From: Delphinus delphis
Lineage: Eukaryota > Chordata > Mammalia > Artiodactyla > Delphinidae
Length of the DNA: 64,000 bases
Reading direction: 5' to 3'
Assembly: GCF_949987515.2 (NCBI RefSeq)
Contig: NC_082694.2
Span: 73,158,080-73,222,079, forward strand
Made by a program: the position numbers and the translations under genes. Position 1 is the stretch's first letter. Each line of letters starts with the position of its first letter. The notes under the pieces were generated by a model. That model did no database searches and was not told the origin of the DNA. It worked only from the letters and a program-made list of their open reading frames with translations. Of the stretch, positions 9,621 to 20,605 are shown in pieces.

Positions 9621-12600
9621 TTAATATACGATATTTGTTTTTCTCTGACTTACTTCACTCTGTATGGCAGTCTCTAGGTCCATCCACGTCTTAACAAATG
9701 ACCCAATTTCGTTCCTTTTTAAGGCTGAGTAGTATGCCGTTGTATATATGTACCACATCTTCTTTATCCATTTGTCTGTCGATGGGCATTTAGATTGCTT
9801 CCATGACCTGACTGTTGTAAATAGTGCTGCAGTGAACATTGGTGTGCATGTGTCTTTTTGAATTATGGTTATCTCTGGGTATATGCCCAGTAGTGGGATT
9901 GCTGGATCATATGGTAATTCCATTTTTAGATTTTAAGGAACTTCCATATTGTTCTCCATGGTGGCTGTATCAATTTAAATTCCCACCAACAGTGTAAGAG
10001 GGTTCCCTTTTCTCCACACCCTCTCCAGCATTTGTTGTTTGTAGATTTTCTGATGATGCCCATTCTAACTGGTGTGAGGTGATAGCTTATTGTAGTTTTG
10101 ATTTGCATTTTTCTAATAATTAGTGATGTTGAGCAGCTTCTCATGTGCTTCTTGGCCATCTGTATGTCTTCTTTGGAGAAATGTCTACTTAGGTTATCTG
10201 CCCATTTTTGGATTGGGTTGTTTGTTTTTCTAATATTGAACTGCTATTGGAGCTGTTTATATATTTTGGAGCTGTTTATATATTTTAGAGATTAATCCTT
10301 TGTCCATTGATTTGTTTGCATATATTTTCTCCCATTCTGAGGGTTGTCTTTTCGTCTTCTTTATGGTTTCCTTTGCTGTGCAAAGCTTTGAAGTTTCATT
10401 AGGTCCCATTTGTTTATTTTTGTTTTTATTTCCGTTACTCTAGGAGGTGGATCAAAAAATATCGTGCTGTGATTTATGTCAAACAGTGTTCTTCCTATGT
10501 TTTCCTCTAAGAGTTTTATACTATCCGGTCTTACATTTAGGTCTCTAATCCATTTTGCGTTTATTTTTGTGTATGGTATTAGGGAGTGTTCTAATTTCAT
10601 TCTTTTACATGTAGCTGTGCAGTTTTCCCAGCACCACTTATTGATGACACTGCCTTTTCTTCATTGTATAACCTTGCCTCCTTTGTCATAGATTAGCTGA
10701 CCATAGGTGCATGGGTTTATCTCTGGGCTTTCTATCTTGTTCCATTGATCTGTATTTCTGTTTTTGTGCCAGTACCATATTGTCTTGATTACTCTAGCTT
10801 TGTAGTATAGTCGGAAGTCAGTGAGTCTGATTCCTCCAGCTCTCCTTTTTCCCTCAAAACTGCTTTGGCTATTTGGGTTCTTTTCTGTCTCCATACACAT
10901 TTTAAGATTTTTGGTTCTAGTTCTGTAAAAAATGCCATTGGTAATTTGATAGGGATTGCATTGAATCTGTACATTGCTTTGGGTAGTAGAGTCAATTTCA
11001 CAATATTGATTCTTCCAATCCAAGAACATGGTATATCTCTCCATCTGTTGGTATCATCTTTAATTTCTTTCATCACTGTCTTATCGTTTTCTGCATACAG
11101 GTCTTTTGTCTCCCTAGGTAGGTTTATTCCTAGGTATTTTATTCTTTTTGTTGCAATGGTAAATGGGAGTGTTTCCTTAATTTCTCTTTCAGTTTTTTCA
11201 TCATCAGTATATAGGAATGCAAGAGATTTCTGTGCATTAATTTTGTATCCTGCAACTTTACCAAATTCATTGGTTAGCTCTAGTAGCTTTCTGGTGGCAT
11301 CTTTAGGATTCTTTATATATAGTATCATGTCATCTGCAAACTGTGACAGTTTTACTTCTTCTTTTCCAATTTGTATTCCTTTTATTTCTTTCTCTTCTCT
11401 GATTGCCATGGCTAGGACTTCCAAAACTATGTTGAATAACAGTGGTGAGAGTGGACATCCTTGTCTTGGTGCTGATCTTAGAGGAAATGATTTCAGTTTT
11501 TCACCATTGCGAATGATATTTCCTGTGGGATTGTCATATATGGCCTTTATTATGTTGAGGTGGGTTCCCTCTATGCCTACTTTCTGAAGAGTTTTTATCA
11601 TAAATCGGTGTTGAATTTTGTCAAAAGCTTTTTCTGCATCTATTGAGATCATCATATGGTTTTTATTCTTCAATTTGTTAATATGGTGTATCACACTGAT
11701 TGATTTTCATATATTGAAGAACCCTTGCATCTCTGGGATAAATCCCACTTGATCATGGTGTATGATCCTTTGAATGTGTTGTTGGATTCTGTTTACTAGT
11801 ATTTTATTGAGGATTTTTGCATCTATATTCATGAGTGATATTGGTCTGTAAAATTCTTTTTTTGTAGTATCTTTGTCTGGTTTTGGTATCAGGGTGATGG
11901 TGGCCTCATAGAATGAGTTTGGGAGTGTTCCTTCCTTCACAGTTTTTTGGAAGAGTTTGAGAAGGATGGGTGTTAGCGGTTCTCTAAATGTTTGATAGAA
12001 TTCCCCTGTGAAGCCATCTGGTCCTGGACTTTTGTTTGTTGGAAGATTTTTAATCACAGTTTCAATTTCATTACTCGTTATTTTTCTGTTCATATTTTCT
12101 ATTTCTTCCTGGTTCAGTCTTGGAAGGTTATACCTTTCTAAGAATTTGTCCATTTCTTTCAGGTTGTCCATTTTATTGGCATAGAGTTTCTTGTAGTAGT
12201 CTCTTAGGATGCTTTGTATTTCTGCTGTGTCTGTTGTAACCTCTCCTTTTTCATTTCTAATTTTATTGACTTGAGTCCCCTCCCTCGTTTTCCTGATGAG
12301 TCTGGTTAATGGTTTATCAATTTTGTTTATCTTCTCAAAGAACCAGCTTTTAGTTTTCTTGATCTTTGCTATTGTTTTCTTTGTTTCTGTTTCATTTATT
12401 TCTGCTCTGATCTTTATGATTTCGTTCCTTCTGGTAACTTTGGATTTTGTTTGTTCTTCTTTCTCTGGTTCCTTTAGGTGTAAGGTTAGATTGTTTATTT
12501 GAGATTTTTCTTGTTTCTTGAGGTAGGCTTGTATAGCTATAACCTTCCCTCTTAGAAGTGCTTTTGCTGCATCCCATAGGTTTTGGATCATCGTGCTTTC

Positions 12601-13450
12601 ATTGTAATTTATCTCTAGATATTTTTAAATTTCCTCTTTGATTTCTTCAATGATCTCTTGGTTGTTTAGTAACGTATTGTTTAGCCTCCATGTATTTGTG
12701 TTTTTTACGTTATTTTCCCTGTAATTCATTTCTAATCTCATAGCATTGTGGTCAGAAAAGACGCTTGATATGATTTCAATTTTCTTAAATTTACTGAGAC
12801 TTGGTTTGTGACCCAAGGTGTGATCTATCCTGGAGAATATTCCATGCACAGTTGAGAAGAAAGTGTAATCTGTTTTTGGATGGAATGTCTGATAAATATC
12901 AATTAAATCTGTCTGGTCTATTGTGTCATTTAAAGCTTCTGTTTCCTTATTTATTTTCATTTTGAATGATCTGTCCATTGGTGTAAGTGAGCTGTTAAAG
13001 TCCCCCACTATTATTGTCTTACTGTTGATTTCCTCCTTTATAGCTGTTAGCAGTTGCCTTATGTATTGAGGTGCTCTGATGTTGGGTGCATATATATTTA
13101 TAATTGTTATCTTCTTCTTGGATTGATCCCTTGATCATTATGTAGTGTCCTTCCTTGTCTCTTGTAACATTCTTTATTTTAAAGTGTATTTTATCTGATA
13201 TGAGTATTGCTACTGCAGCTTTCGTTTGATTTCCATTTGCATGGAATATCTTTTTCCATCCCCTCACTTTCAGTCTGTGTGTGTCAATCGGTCTGAAGTG
13301 GGTCTCTTGTAGACAGCATATATATGGGTATTGTTTTTGTATCCATTCAGCAAGCCTGTGTGTTTTGGTTGGAGCATTTAATCCATTCACGTTTAAGGTA
13401 ATTATCGATATGTATGTTCCTATGACCATTTTCTTAATTGTTTTGGGTTT
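9621..13450 (-). pseudogene. L1 ORF2 (endonuclease-reverse transcriptase), broken
   Basis: The endonuclease part shows LNVNGLN, CLQETH, MGDFNSSLTPMDRS and SDHNAM, which hold the acidic and histidine catalytic residues. It loses frame between about 13095 and 13010. The reverse transcriptase part shows [60 protein letters not shown] and the catalytic FADDMILY. In-frame stops lie at 12625-12627 (TAA) and 11707-11709. A frameshift near 10855 moves the reading to [14 protein letters not shown]. Further breaks follow before the C-terminal [17 protein letters not shown] and IPLLGIYP motifs. The intact protein would nick target DNA and copy L1 RNA; this copy cannot be made whole. Confidence 0.93.
10249..10287. 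repeat. 19-bp tandem duplication inside L1 ORF2
   Basis: The unit ggagctgtttatatatttt occurs twice head to tail. Other L1 copies carry one. It is a post-insertion slippage event that also helps break the frame. Confidence 0.85.
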
Positions 13451-13530
13451 GTTTTTGTAGCTCCTTTTCTTTTCTTGTGTTTCCCACTTTAGCATTTGTT
13501 GTAGAGCTGGTTTGGTGGTGCTTATTTCTC

Positions 13531-14379
13531 TCAGCTTTTGCTTGTCTGTAAAGCTTTTGATTTCTCCATCAAATGTGAATGAGATCCTTGCGGGTAGAGT
13601 AATCTTCGTTGTAGGTTCTTCCCTTTCATCACTTTAAGTGTATCATGCCACTCCCTTCTGGCTTGTAGAGTTTCTGCTGAGAAATCAGCTGTTAACCTTA
13701 TGGGAGTTCCCTTGTATGTTATTTGTCTTTTTTCCCTTGCTGCTTTCAATAATTTTTCTTTGTCTTTATTTTTTACCAATTTGATTATTATGTGTCTCGG
13801 TGTGTTTCTTCTTGGGTTTATCCTGTATGGGACTCTCTGTGCTTCCTGGACTTGGGTGGCTATTTCCTTTCCCGTGTTAGGGAAGTTTTCAACTATAATC
13901 TCTTCAAATATTTTCTCAGGTCCTTTCTCTCTCTCTTCTCCTTCTGGGACCTCTATAATGTGAATGTTGTTGTGTTTAATGTTGTCCCAGAGGTCTCTTA
14001 GGCTGTCTTCATTTCTTTTCATCCTTTTTTCTTTATTCTGTTCCACAGCAGTGATTTCTACCATTCTGTCTTCCAGGTCACTTATCCATTCTTCTGCCTC
14101 AGTTATTCTGCTGTCGATTCTTTCTAGTGTAGTTTTCATTTCAGTTATTGTATTGTTCATCTCTGTTTGTTTGTTCTTTAATTCTTCTAGGTCTTTGTTA
14201 AACATTTCTTGCATCTTCTCGATCTTTGCCTTCATTCTTTTTCCGAGGTCCTGGATCATCTTTACTGTCATTATTCTGAATTGTTTTTCTGGAAGGTTGC
14301 CTATGTCCACTTCATTTAGTTGTTTTTCGGGGATTTTATCTTGTTCCTTCATCTGGTACATAGCCCTCTGCCTTTTCAT
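13531..14379 (-). pseudogene. L1 ORF1 (RNA-binding chaperone), C-terminus disrupted
   Basis: An open frame of 282 codons matches L1 ORF1p. A long coiled coil occupies about residues 38-135 (MIQDLGKRMKAKIEKMQEMF, then TLERIDSRITEAEEWISDLE). The RNA-recognition motif begins near residue 136 (HNNIHIIEVPEGEERE). The C-terminal domain has REKRQITYKG and SAETLQARREW. The frame changes after RRLLYP, and a short unrelated tail precedes the stop. The expected end of ORF1 continues in another frame (MLKWETQEKK at 13495). Functional ORF1p is longer and trimeric and coats L1 RNA. Confidence 0.9.
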
Positions 14380-15491
14380 CTTGTCTATATTTCTGTGAAT
14401 GTGGGGTTTTTTTCACAGGCTGCAGGATTGTAGTTCTTGCTTCTGCTCTCTGCCCTCTGGTGGATGAGGCTATCTAAGAGGCTTGCGCAAGTTTCCTGAC
14501 AGGAGTGACTGGTGGTGTGTAGAGCTGGCTGTTGCTCTGTTGGGCAGAGCTATGTAAAACTTTAATCTGCAGGCCTCCGTCGTGGCACAGTGGTTGAGAG
14601 TCCGCCTGCCAGTGCAGGGGACATGGGTTCGTGACCCGGTCCGGGAAGATCCCACACGCAGAGGAGCGGCTGAGCCCATGACCCATGGCCGCTGAGCCTG
14701 CGCGTCTGGAGCCTGTTGCTCCGCAACGTACCACAAAAAAAAAAAAAAAAAAAAAGAAGAAAAACTTTAATCTGTTTGTCTGCTGATGGGTGGGACTGTG
14801 TTCCCTCCCTGTTGGTTGTTTGGCCTGAGGCAACCCAACACTGGAGGCTGCATGCTCTTTTTTGAGGCTAATGGAGGACTCTGGGAGGGCTGAAACCAAG
14901 GAGTACTTCCCAGAACTTCTGCTGCCAGTGTCCTTGTGCTCACATTGAGACACAGCCACCCCCCTGCCTCTGCAGGAGACCCTCCAACATTAGCAGGTAG
15001 ATCTGGTTTAGTCTCCCGTGGGGTCACTGCTCCTTCCCCCGGGTCCCGATGCGCACACTACTTTGTGTGTGCCCTCCAAGAGTGGAGTCTCTGTTGCCCC
15101 CAGTCCTGTCAGAGTCCTGCAATCAAATCCTGCTAGCCTTCAAAGACTGATTCTCTAGGAATGCCTCCTTGCATTATTGGACCCCCAGGTTCAGAAGCCT
15201 GACGTGGGGCTCAGAACCTTCACTCCAGTGGGTGGATTTCTGTGGTACAAGTGTTCTCCAGTTTGTGAGTCACCCACCCAGCAGTTATGGGATTTGATTT
15301 TATTGTGATTGTGCCCCTCCTACCGTCTCATTGTGGCTTCTCCTTTTTCTTTGGTTGTGGGGTATCTTTTTTGATGAGTTCCCAGTGTCTTCCTGTTGAT
15401 GATTGTTCAGCAGGTAGTTGTGATTCTGGTGTTTTTTCAAGGGAGAGAGAGAGCACATCCTTCTACTCCACCATCTTGGTTCAGGCTCCTA
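14380..15491 (-). promoter_or_regulatory. L1 5' UTR / internal promoter region
   Basis: This is the region between the L1 start (reverse complement of caccatcttggttcaggctc, 15470-15489) and ORF1. In L1 it contains the internal RNA polymerase II promoter. It is more GC-rich than the flanks. A SINE in opposite orientation at 14570-14760 splits it about 180 bp upstream of ORF1, which would be expected to disturb leader RNA. No transcription factor site was verified. Confidence 0.75.
14570..14760 (+). mobile_element. CHR-type SINE inserted in L1 5' UTR
   Basis: A plus-strand tRNA-derived SINE with a presumptive A box (tggcacagtggttg, 14583-14596), B box (gggttcgtgacc, 14625-14636) and a poly(A) tail. 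The exact 14-bp duplication aaaactttaatctg at 14556-14569 and 14761-14774 gives its ends. It lacks about 30 bp near its 3' end (the gggagaggcc...gagaggcc segment between ccgcaac and gtaccac) that the other short-type copies keep. It is younger than the L1 it interrupts. Confidence 0.95.
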
Positions 15492-15800
15492 TCTGTCTTT
15501 TTTTAATTTGAAGAAGTTTCTAAAGTATTGTTATGTTATTATTTTATCTTTTTCACCCCATCCTGAGTATTATAGAAATACCCTACACTAGTGAATGCAT
15601 TTGTATTGGTTGATTCTTTCATTTTTGCATTTACATATTACTTCATTTAGAAATTTACATGTAAATAATGTATGAGGTAGGGATGTTATTTTATTTCTTT
15701 TTCTAAACATCAGCTATTTATGTCAATAATAATCATTTAAAAATCTACCTTTCTTATTTGAAATGACCCATTCTTTACTTCAATTACTAAAGCCCTACAA

Positions 15801-15834
<34 letters not shown>

Positions 15835-16900
15835 GGTACGCGGGCCTCTCACTGTTGTGGCCTCTCCTGTTGTGGAGCACAGGCTCCGGACGTGCAGGCT
15901 CAGCGGCCATGGCTCACGGGCCCAGCCGCTCCGCGGCATGTGGGATCTTCCCGGACCGGGGCACGAACCCGTGTCCCCTGCATCGGCAGGCGGACTCTCA
16001 GCCACTGCGCCACCAGGGAAGCCCTACAATACATTTTAATATATTCTTCAGTAAACTTCAGTGTCCTACATAGACTTTTTGTTTTAGAAATGATTTTGGA
16101 TATTTCATGTTTATTTGTGTGTATGTGTGTGTGTTGGGGGGGGTACATGTATGTGTATATCTTAGTCAGCTGCTGAAGAATTTATTATTGTTAAGCAACT
16201 AGTGTCCAGAAATATTACATAGGAATTTCATTTATTTTTTCAGTTGATTATCTTGTATAGGATACCAATCATATCTATAAATATTGAAATTTGATCTTCT
16301 GGTTTTTCTTGTGTTATTTATCTTTTTTTCACCTGGAAAATTCGTAAAGTTACAGAATAGTAATGGTGATAAGAAGCACCCTTATCTCATTTTAGACTTA
16401 AATATATGTGAGTGACTCTATTGTGATATTCACTGTTAGTACCATGTATATATTCTTTATCATATTAATGGCATCCTGTTCTTTTTTACTAAGAGAATTT
16501 TTTTCATTAAGTGATAAATTTTATCTTCTATCATATCTTAATCTTCTTTTCTTCTCTCTCTTTTGATCTTCTTTAAGATGGTATTGTAGTTCTTATTTAA
16601 TAAGAAGGTAATAAAATATATTTAGATTTTATAATTTTGTACCATCCTTTCTTGCATAGAATAAATTTTACAGTTGTAAATTATCGTCCCTAAAATTTTA
16701 TTTATAAAAGTATAGCTATATCACATTTATGAACACCTGTGTTAATAAATTATATTGTTTCATAAACACATATAAATATATTGTCAGCCTTTGGTAGCTT
16801 TTATAATTGATTGGGGTATTTTCTCAAAACCTAGGCATTTTAATTATTATTCAGAATTATCTGTTTCTTGAGGACTTAGCAGAACAGACTTATCTTACTG
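15492..16900 (-). mobile_element. Ancient L1 (L1M-type) ORF2 region, minus orientation
   Basis: This continues the old L1 seen at 7975-9246. The plus strand follows the reversed ORF2 order: tgtatgaggtagggatg (15670-15686), tctttttctaaacatcagct, gaatagtaatggtgataag, then ccatcctttcttgcatagaa. Divergence is high and no open frame survives. It is interrupted by the SINE at 15804-16025. The distal end is uncertain and may lie nearer 16700. Confidence 0.65.
15804..16022 (-). mobile_element. CHR-type SINE, minus orientation
   Basis: The plus strand shows a long T-run (15804-15832), then gcggtacgcgggcctctcac through ccaccagggaagccc. The flanks share aagccctacaatac (15790-15803 and 16019-16032). The first six bases (aagccc) also belong to the SINE end, so the insertion joint has microhomology. 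Many CpGs survive, suggesting youth or low decay. Open frames spanning both strands are incidental. Confidence 0.95.
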
Positions 16901-17569
16901 ATCAAATCAGTGTCTCACTGGTAGTTCTTGTACATATTTTTCCGTGTCAGTCAGGGTAGGCTAATGTACTGGAAGAGCTTAACACAACAAGCATTTAATC
17001 ATCCTTCAAGTCACTATCTAATGATGCATATCAGTGTGGGGGAGACTGTGCTCCCCTTTCATTCAGAGTTCTGTGCTCCTTCCACTGTGTAGTTTTGCCC
17101 TCTTATAGATTCTGAACTGATTTGTTTAGCTAGCTCGTGAGGAGACAGAGAACCACTTGTGGGAGGCTATTATGGGCCGCGAGGTAATGCTCAAATCCAT
17201 CCCTGTGATCAGAAAGAAGAGGAGAACATAGGTATTTATGAACATTGATATTCTCTGTCAAATGGATTAATTTAATCATTTCTATTTTTCTAGGAAATGA
17301 TATGATGCTTTAAAATAATTAGAGGTGTTAGGGGAGAATTGTATGGATTATTTTTTATTTATTGTTTTCTGTCTATGGTTACGTCCTTTTCTTACCTTCC
17401 TCAGACCCATCGTTCCTTACTTTCTGCCTGGTTTTTATCTTCTCTTCCATGTTTCCTTCTTCTTCCATGTTACCTTGCTTCCTGCCTCCTGATCTGTCTG
17501 CTTTCTTGTTTCTCCCAACACCTAAATACATAAACTTTCTGTTACTTGAGAAAGCAACAAAGACTGTCT
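16901..17569. other. Unique sequence
   Basis: No gene or confident repeat. A pyrimidine-rich stretch (ttccttcctcagaccc to ctttcttgtttctccc) runs through 17390-17520. Confidence 0.4.
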
Positions 17570-17650
17570 TATCACTGATGCCTACATAGTGTCTAGCACT
17601 GTGCCCTTCTCAAGTTAGGCATTTACAGAATTGCTGTATTGGACTTAAAT
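17570..17650 (+). repeat. L2 3' end-like fragment
   Basis: tcactgatgcctacatagtg, tctagcactgtgcccttctc and the following aggcattt resemble the L2 3' terminal pattern 'cctagcacagtgcctggcac ... taggtgctc'. The fragment is short and diverged. Confidence 0.5.
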
Positions 17651-17659
17651 TGAATCAGC

Positions 17660-18130
17660 CATTTCCTGGGTTGCTCTAATAGCCTCTCATTTGTTTGCTC
17701 TACCTGCAGTTAATATCCCCAGTATCCTTCAAGCACTGCCAGATCCACCTTCCTGTAACACCATCCTGATCAGCTCTAGCCTCCAAACACAAATATTCAA
17801 AAGCTTCCACCACCTCTCAAGTTACGTAGATGTGGCCATGCTCCTCACCAGTGCAAGGGCTCTCTATTCTGAGGTGATAAGCTCTATTTCTCTTTACTCA
17901 AGATACTAGCTTTGTGTTTTAACCATACCTAGACCATTTTAATACTTCTCTTACAATTGTACTGTTTGTTTGTTTGTTTGTTTTAATTTACAATATGCTT
18001 TCAGCCTCTTTCAGCAAATTGTTCAGGTAGTCTCTTCACCTAAAATGTTATTATATTGCTAATTCTGCCTCTTATTGTTTTCCTCATTCTTTAAGGACTT
18101 ACAGTTTCCTCCCTGAAATCCACAACTCAA
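17660..18130 (+). repeat. L2 body-like sequence
   Basis: Segments such as ctaatagcctctcatttgtt, tgtaacaccatcctgatcag and ccacctctcaagttacg follow the order of the L2 C-terminal coding region. Segments near 18000-18110 (cagcctctttcagcaaattg, ctttaaggacttacag) fit the next part. A TTTG tetranucleotide run lies at 17964-17984. Old, no open frame. Confidence 0.5.
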
Positions 18131-20078
18131 TGGATTCTCCTCTTTCTCTCACAATGGGTGGCATGTTAGAGGAGATTCTAACAAGAGAGAAAATTTATAC
18201 TAATATCCTCTGTGCCCCTGATCATTCAAAGAAGAAGCATACATTTTGTCAGCTTTCTCTGCTATTAATCTGCCTTTTCTATGTTTAGAATAAGCCTAAA
18301 AACCAAATCAAAACATCTATTTGGGGAATCCTAGTCTCAGATGAAGCTGATGGAGAGGTAATTTTGCCAGATTCAAGAACATAGCTGAGTTCTCAGAGTG
18401 GTACTAAAAATAAAAGCATAGGCTCTCATAATTCTTTCCGGGACTTCTGACTCTTAATTCCAAATGAAAAAGGGGAGAATTTAAACCAACTTTTGATAAA
18501 GAGTGTCTCCTTAACCCAGAAAAAATTTATTGTGAGAAAGGCAGTGTGACCATAGACCTCCTTAGTAAATTAAATAGTAATGTCCATTTCTAATTAAAAA
18601 AAGGTTTATATTTTATTTATACTTGATATTTCAGTAGATCTAACATAATTTCCAGTTTAGATATGGACAACTCAAAATGTGCAGAAATTACAGCTTAATG
18701 CCTGAGGTAAGAAGGGAAGGAATTCATCGTTTTTACAATTCAGTCAAATGCAGAATAGGAGCAGTTAATAATTGTAGAATATGGATAATCAGATAAGACA
18801 TTTTCTAGCAAAATCTCATAAATTTTATTTTCCGAATACATTAAAATTCAGTTAAATTTTAAAATCATAGCATATCTTGAGCCACTGTTGAATAGTTGCT
18901 GTATCTATAGAAATCTACTTTAGAGATATGCAAGTACAAATTATAGAATGTCAGCATGCAATTTGATTTTATGTGCTTTTCTACTAATATAAATAATGAA
19001 GCATGTTGAGAGCATTCAGATACATTTGGCTGAGTATAATTAAAATACTGAGGTGTAACATGTTAAAAATAAAATAAATTAAGTACTAAAATGAAGTAGG
19101 TAGAAAACCAGCAATTCAAAGCAATAACTATGTTGTGAACGCAGTATTGTGAATAGATCAAATCTAATATTTTGGTTTAAAGGAAATCAGTGATAGCTGG
19201 AAAGTTAATAGAAGCAGTGACTTTATATTTTCTGTGAATAACGGAGAGGTTTCATTTCAGGAGTACACAGTTTTTTGCAACCTCTGGAATGAAGTCTCCG
19301 TGGTACTCTGAGTAAGCATTCTTGCCAAAATGGAACAAACTCTCTGATGAAACTGGCCACTAGGGCCTACAACAAATAATTAAAATGGGATTTGGGAATC
19401 AGTTGGTTTTTTGTGTCTAACACTCCCCATTGGGTTAGCTGAATGAGGGCAAATCAGCCTCTTCAGACCATGTAAAAAACACAATTGAACTTCCTGCTGG
19501 TCACCACTAATTACACAGTGATTGTGGCTGCCCACTCCAGGCTGAAGGCAAACTTTCTTTTTGGTTTTGTTGCTGAGGCCCACCAAAGAACCAACTATTT
19601 ATTTGGGCTTGCCAGGCCCAATTTAGAGTAAGAGGTACTGCTATTGTGATAAGGGGTATTTGACCAAATTTTGTTCTGTCCTGTCATGTGGATCAGTTAC
19701 TTTAGTCTTTCTATGCTACAAAGAGTCCTGGGTTCCTGTGTGATCCGTACTGTGATCTCTAATCTCAAGCTTCACCTTGATTTCCTAATAGTGAATCGGG
19801 ATTTATGAGAACTGATATGTAAGAAATGGGTAAGAAAGTGATCTCATTTTACATCTACCAACAAAATACCAAATGTTTTTAGTTTGGGGAAAAAAAGATT
19901 GGAGCAAATGAGTCAGTCATTCCCGTAGGAGCAGAATTTTACTAGCGCTATATTTGGGGCTAAAATTCTAAAGTTGGAGCTAGAATCTTAGTAAGGTAAA
20001 TACAGGCCTCTACATTGTTTGACCTTGCTGGGCCTACTTATTCCTTGATCCAAAGTCTTCCTCTTTTTTGAGTAATCC
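18131..20078. other. Unique sequence
   Basis: About 1.9 kb without recognised repeat or gene. The minus-strand open frame at 19380-19586 does not resemble a known protein. Confidence 0.4.
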
Positions 20079-20113
<35 letters not shown>

Positions 20114-20141
20114 CCTATCTACCTATCTACCTATCTACCTA
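20079..20141. repeat. (ATCT)n / (ACCTATCT)n microsatellite
   Basis: About nine uninterrupted ATCT units followed by about four alternating ACCT-ATCT units. The compound structure suggests a C substitution that spread by slippage. Likely length-variable. Confidence 0.97.
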
Positions 20142-20409
20142 TTGACTCCTATCCTAAGTAAGTTCCTCAGGTGAATGGGAAGCAAAATTACTTGGTCCTT
20201 ACATATATCCCCTTTTGGATGTAAAAGTGCATTCCCCTCTAAAAACATTGATTGAACTTGTCTATGGACTGATGCTCAACTACCACTTGTATTAAATGTC
20301 CATGACTATATCTGTCCTTCTTGGAACTTCCATTCCAAGTTATTTATACACAAAGCAAAGAATTATATACCGCATGATTTATCAAAATGCCACATATAGA
20401 AGTGGACAG

Positions 20410-20605
20410 CATGGATTCTGCCAGTTACAAACTGCGACCTATAAAATTTTTAATCTCTCTGAGCTTTAGTTTTCTCATCTGTATATAGAAATAGCTATAG
20501 ATAATCCAGAAAGTTTTCGTGACAGCTACACAAAAATCATGTGCAATACCTAGTACAATGCCTGGCACAGATAACCAGTAAACGACAGTTGATATATTGT
20601 TATTG
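20410..20605 (+). repeat. MIR SINE
   Basis: The order is typical of MIR: ctgccagttacaaactgcga, taatctctctgagctttagt, ttctcatctgtatatag, then caatgcctggcacag. It is diverged but nearly full core length. Confidence 0.8.

Larger units (their letters stand above)
9397..15491 (-). mobile_element. Near full-length L1 retrotransposon, inactive
   Basis: On the minus strand the element starts at about 15491 with gcctgaaccaagatggtgg followed by agtagaaggatgtgctctc, the usual start of cetartiodactyl L1. It then has a 5' UTR, ORF1, ORF2 and a 3' UTR ending near 9397 in an A-rich tail. Excluding the nested SINE it is about 5.9 kb. The exact repeat tctgtctttttttaa at 9232-9246 and 15492-15506 is the probable target-site duplication. 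Its minus-strand reading tt/aaaaaaa fits the L1 endonuclease site. ORF2 is broken by stops and frameshifts and ORF1 loses frame near its end, so the copy is dead. Confidence 0.95.

Noticed and set aside
10865..11587. 240-codon plus-strand open frame
   Set aside because: It is antisense to the reverse transcriptase region of the L1 ORF2. The hydrophobic, Ser/Phe-rich translation is the expected shadow.
13964..14398. 144-codon plus-strand open frame
   Set aside because: It is antisense to the L1 ORF1 coiled coil; not a gene.
14470..14959. 161- and 88-codon minus-strand open frames with Pro/Ser/Arg-rich translation
   Set aside because: They run across the SINE and L1 leader and reflect its GC-rich body.
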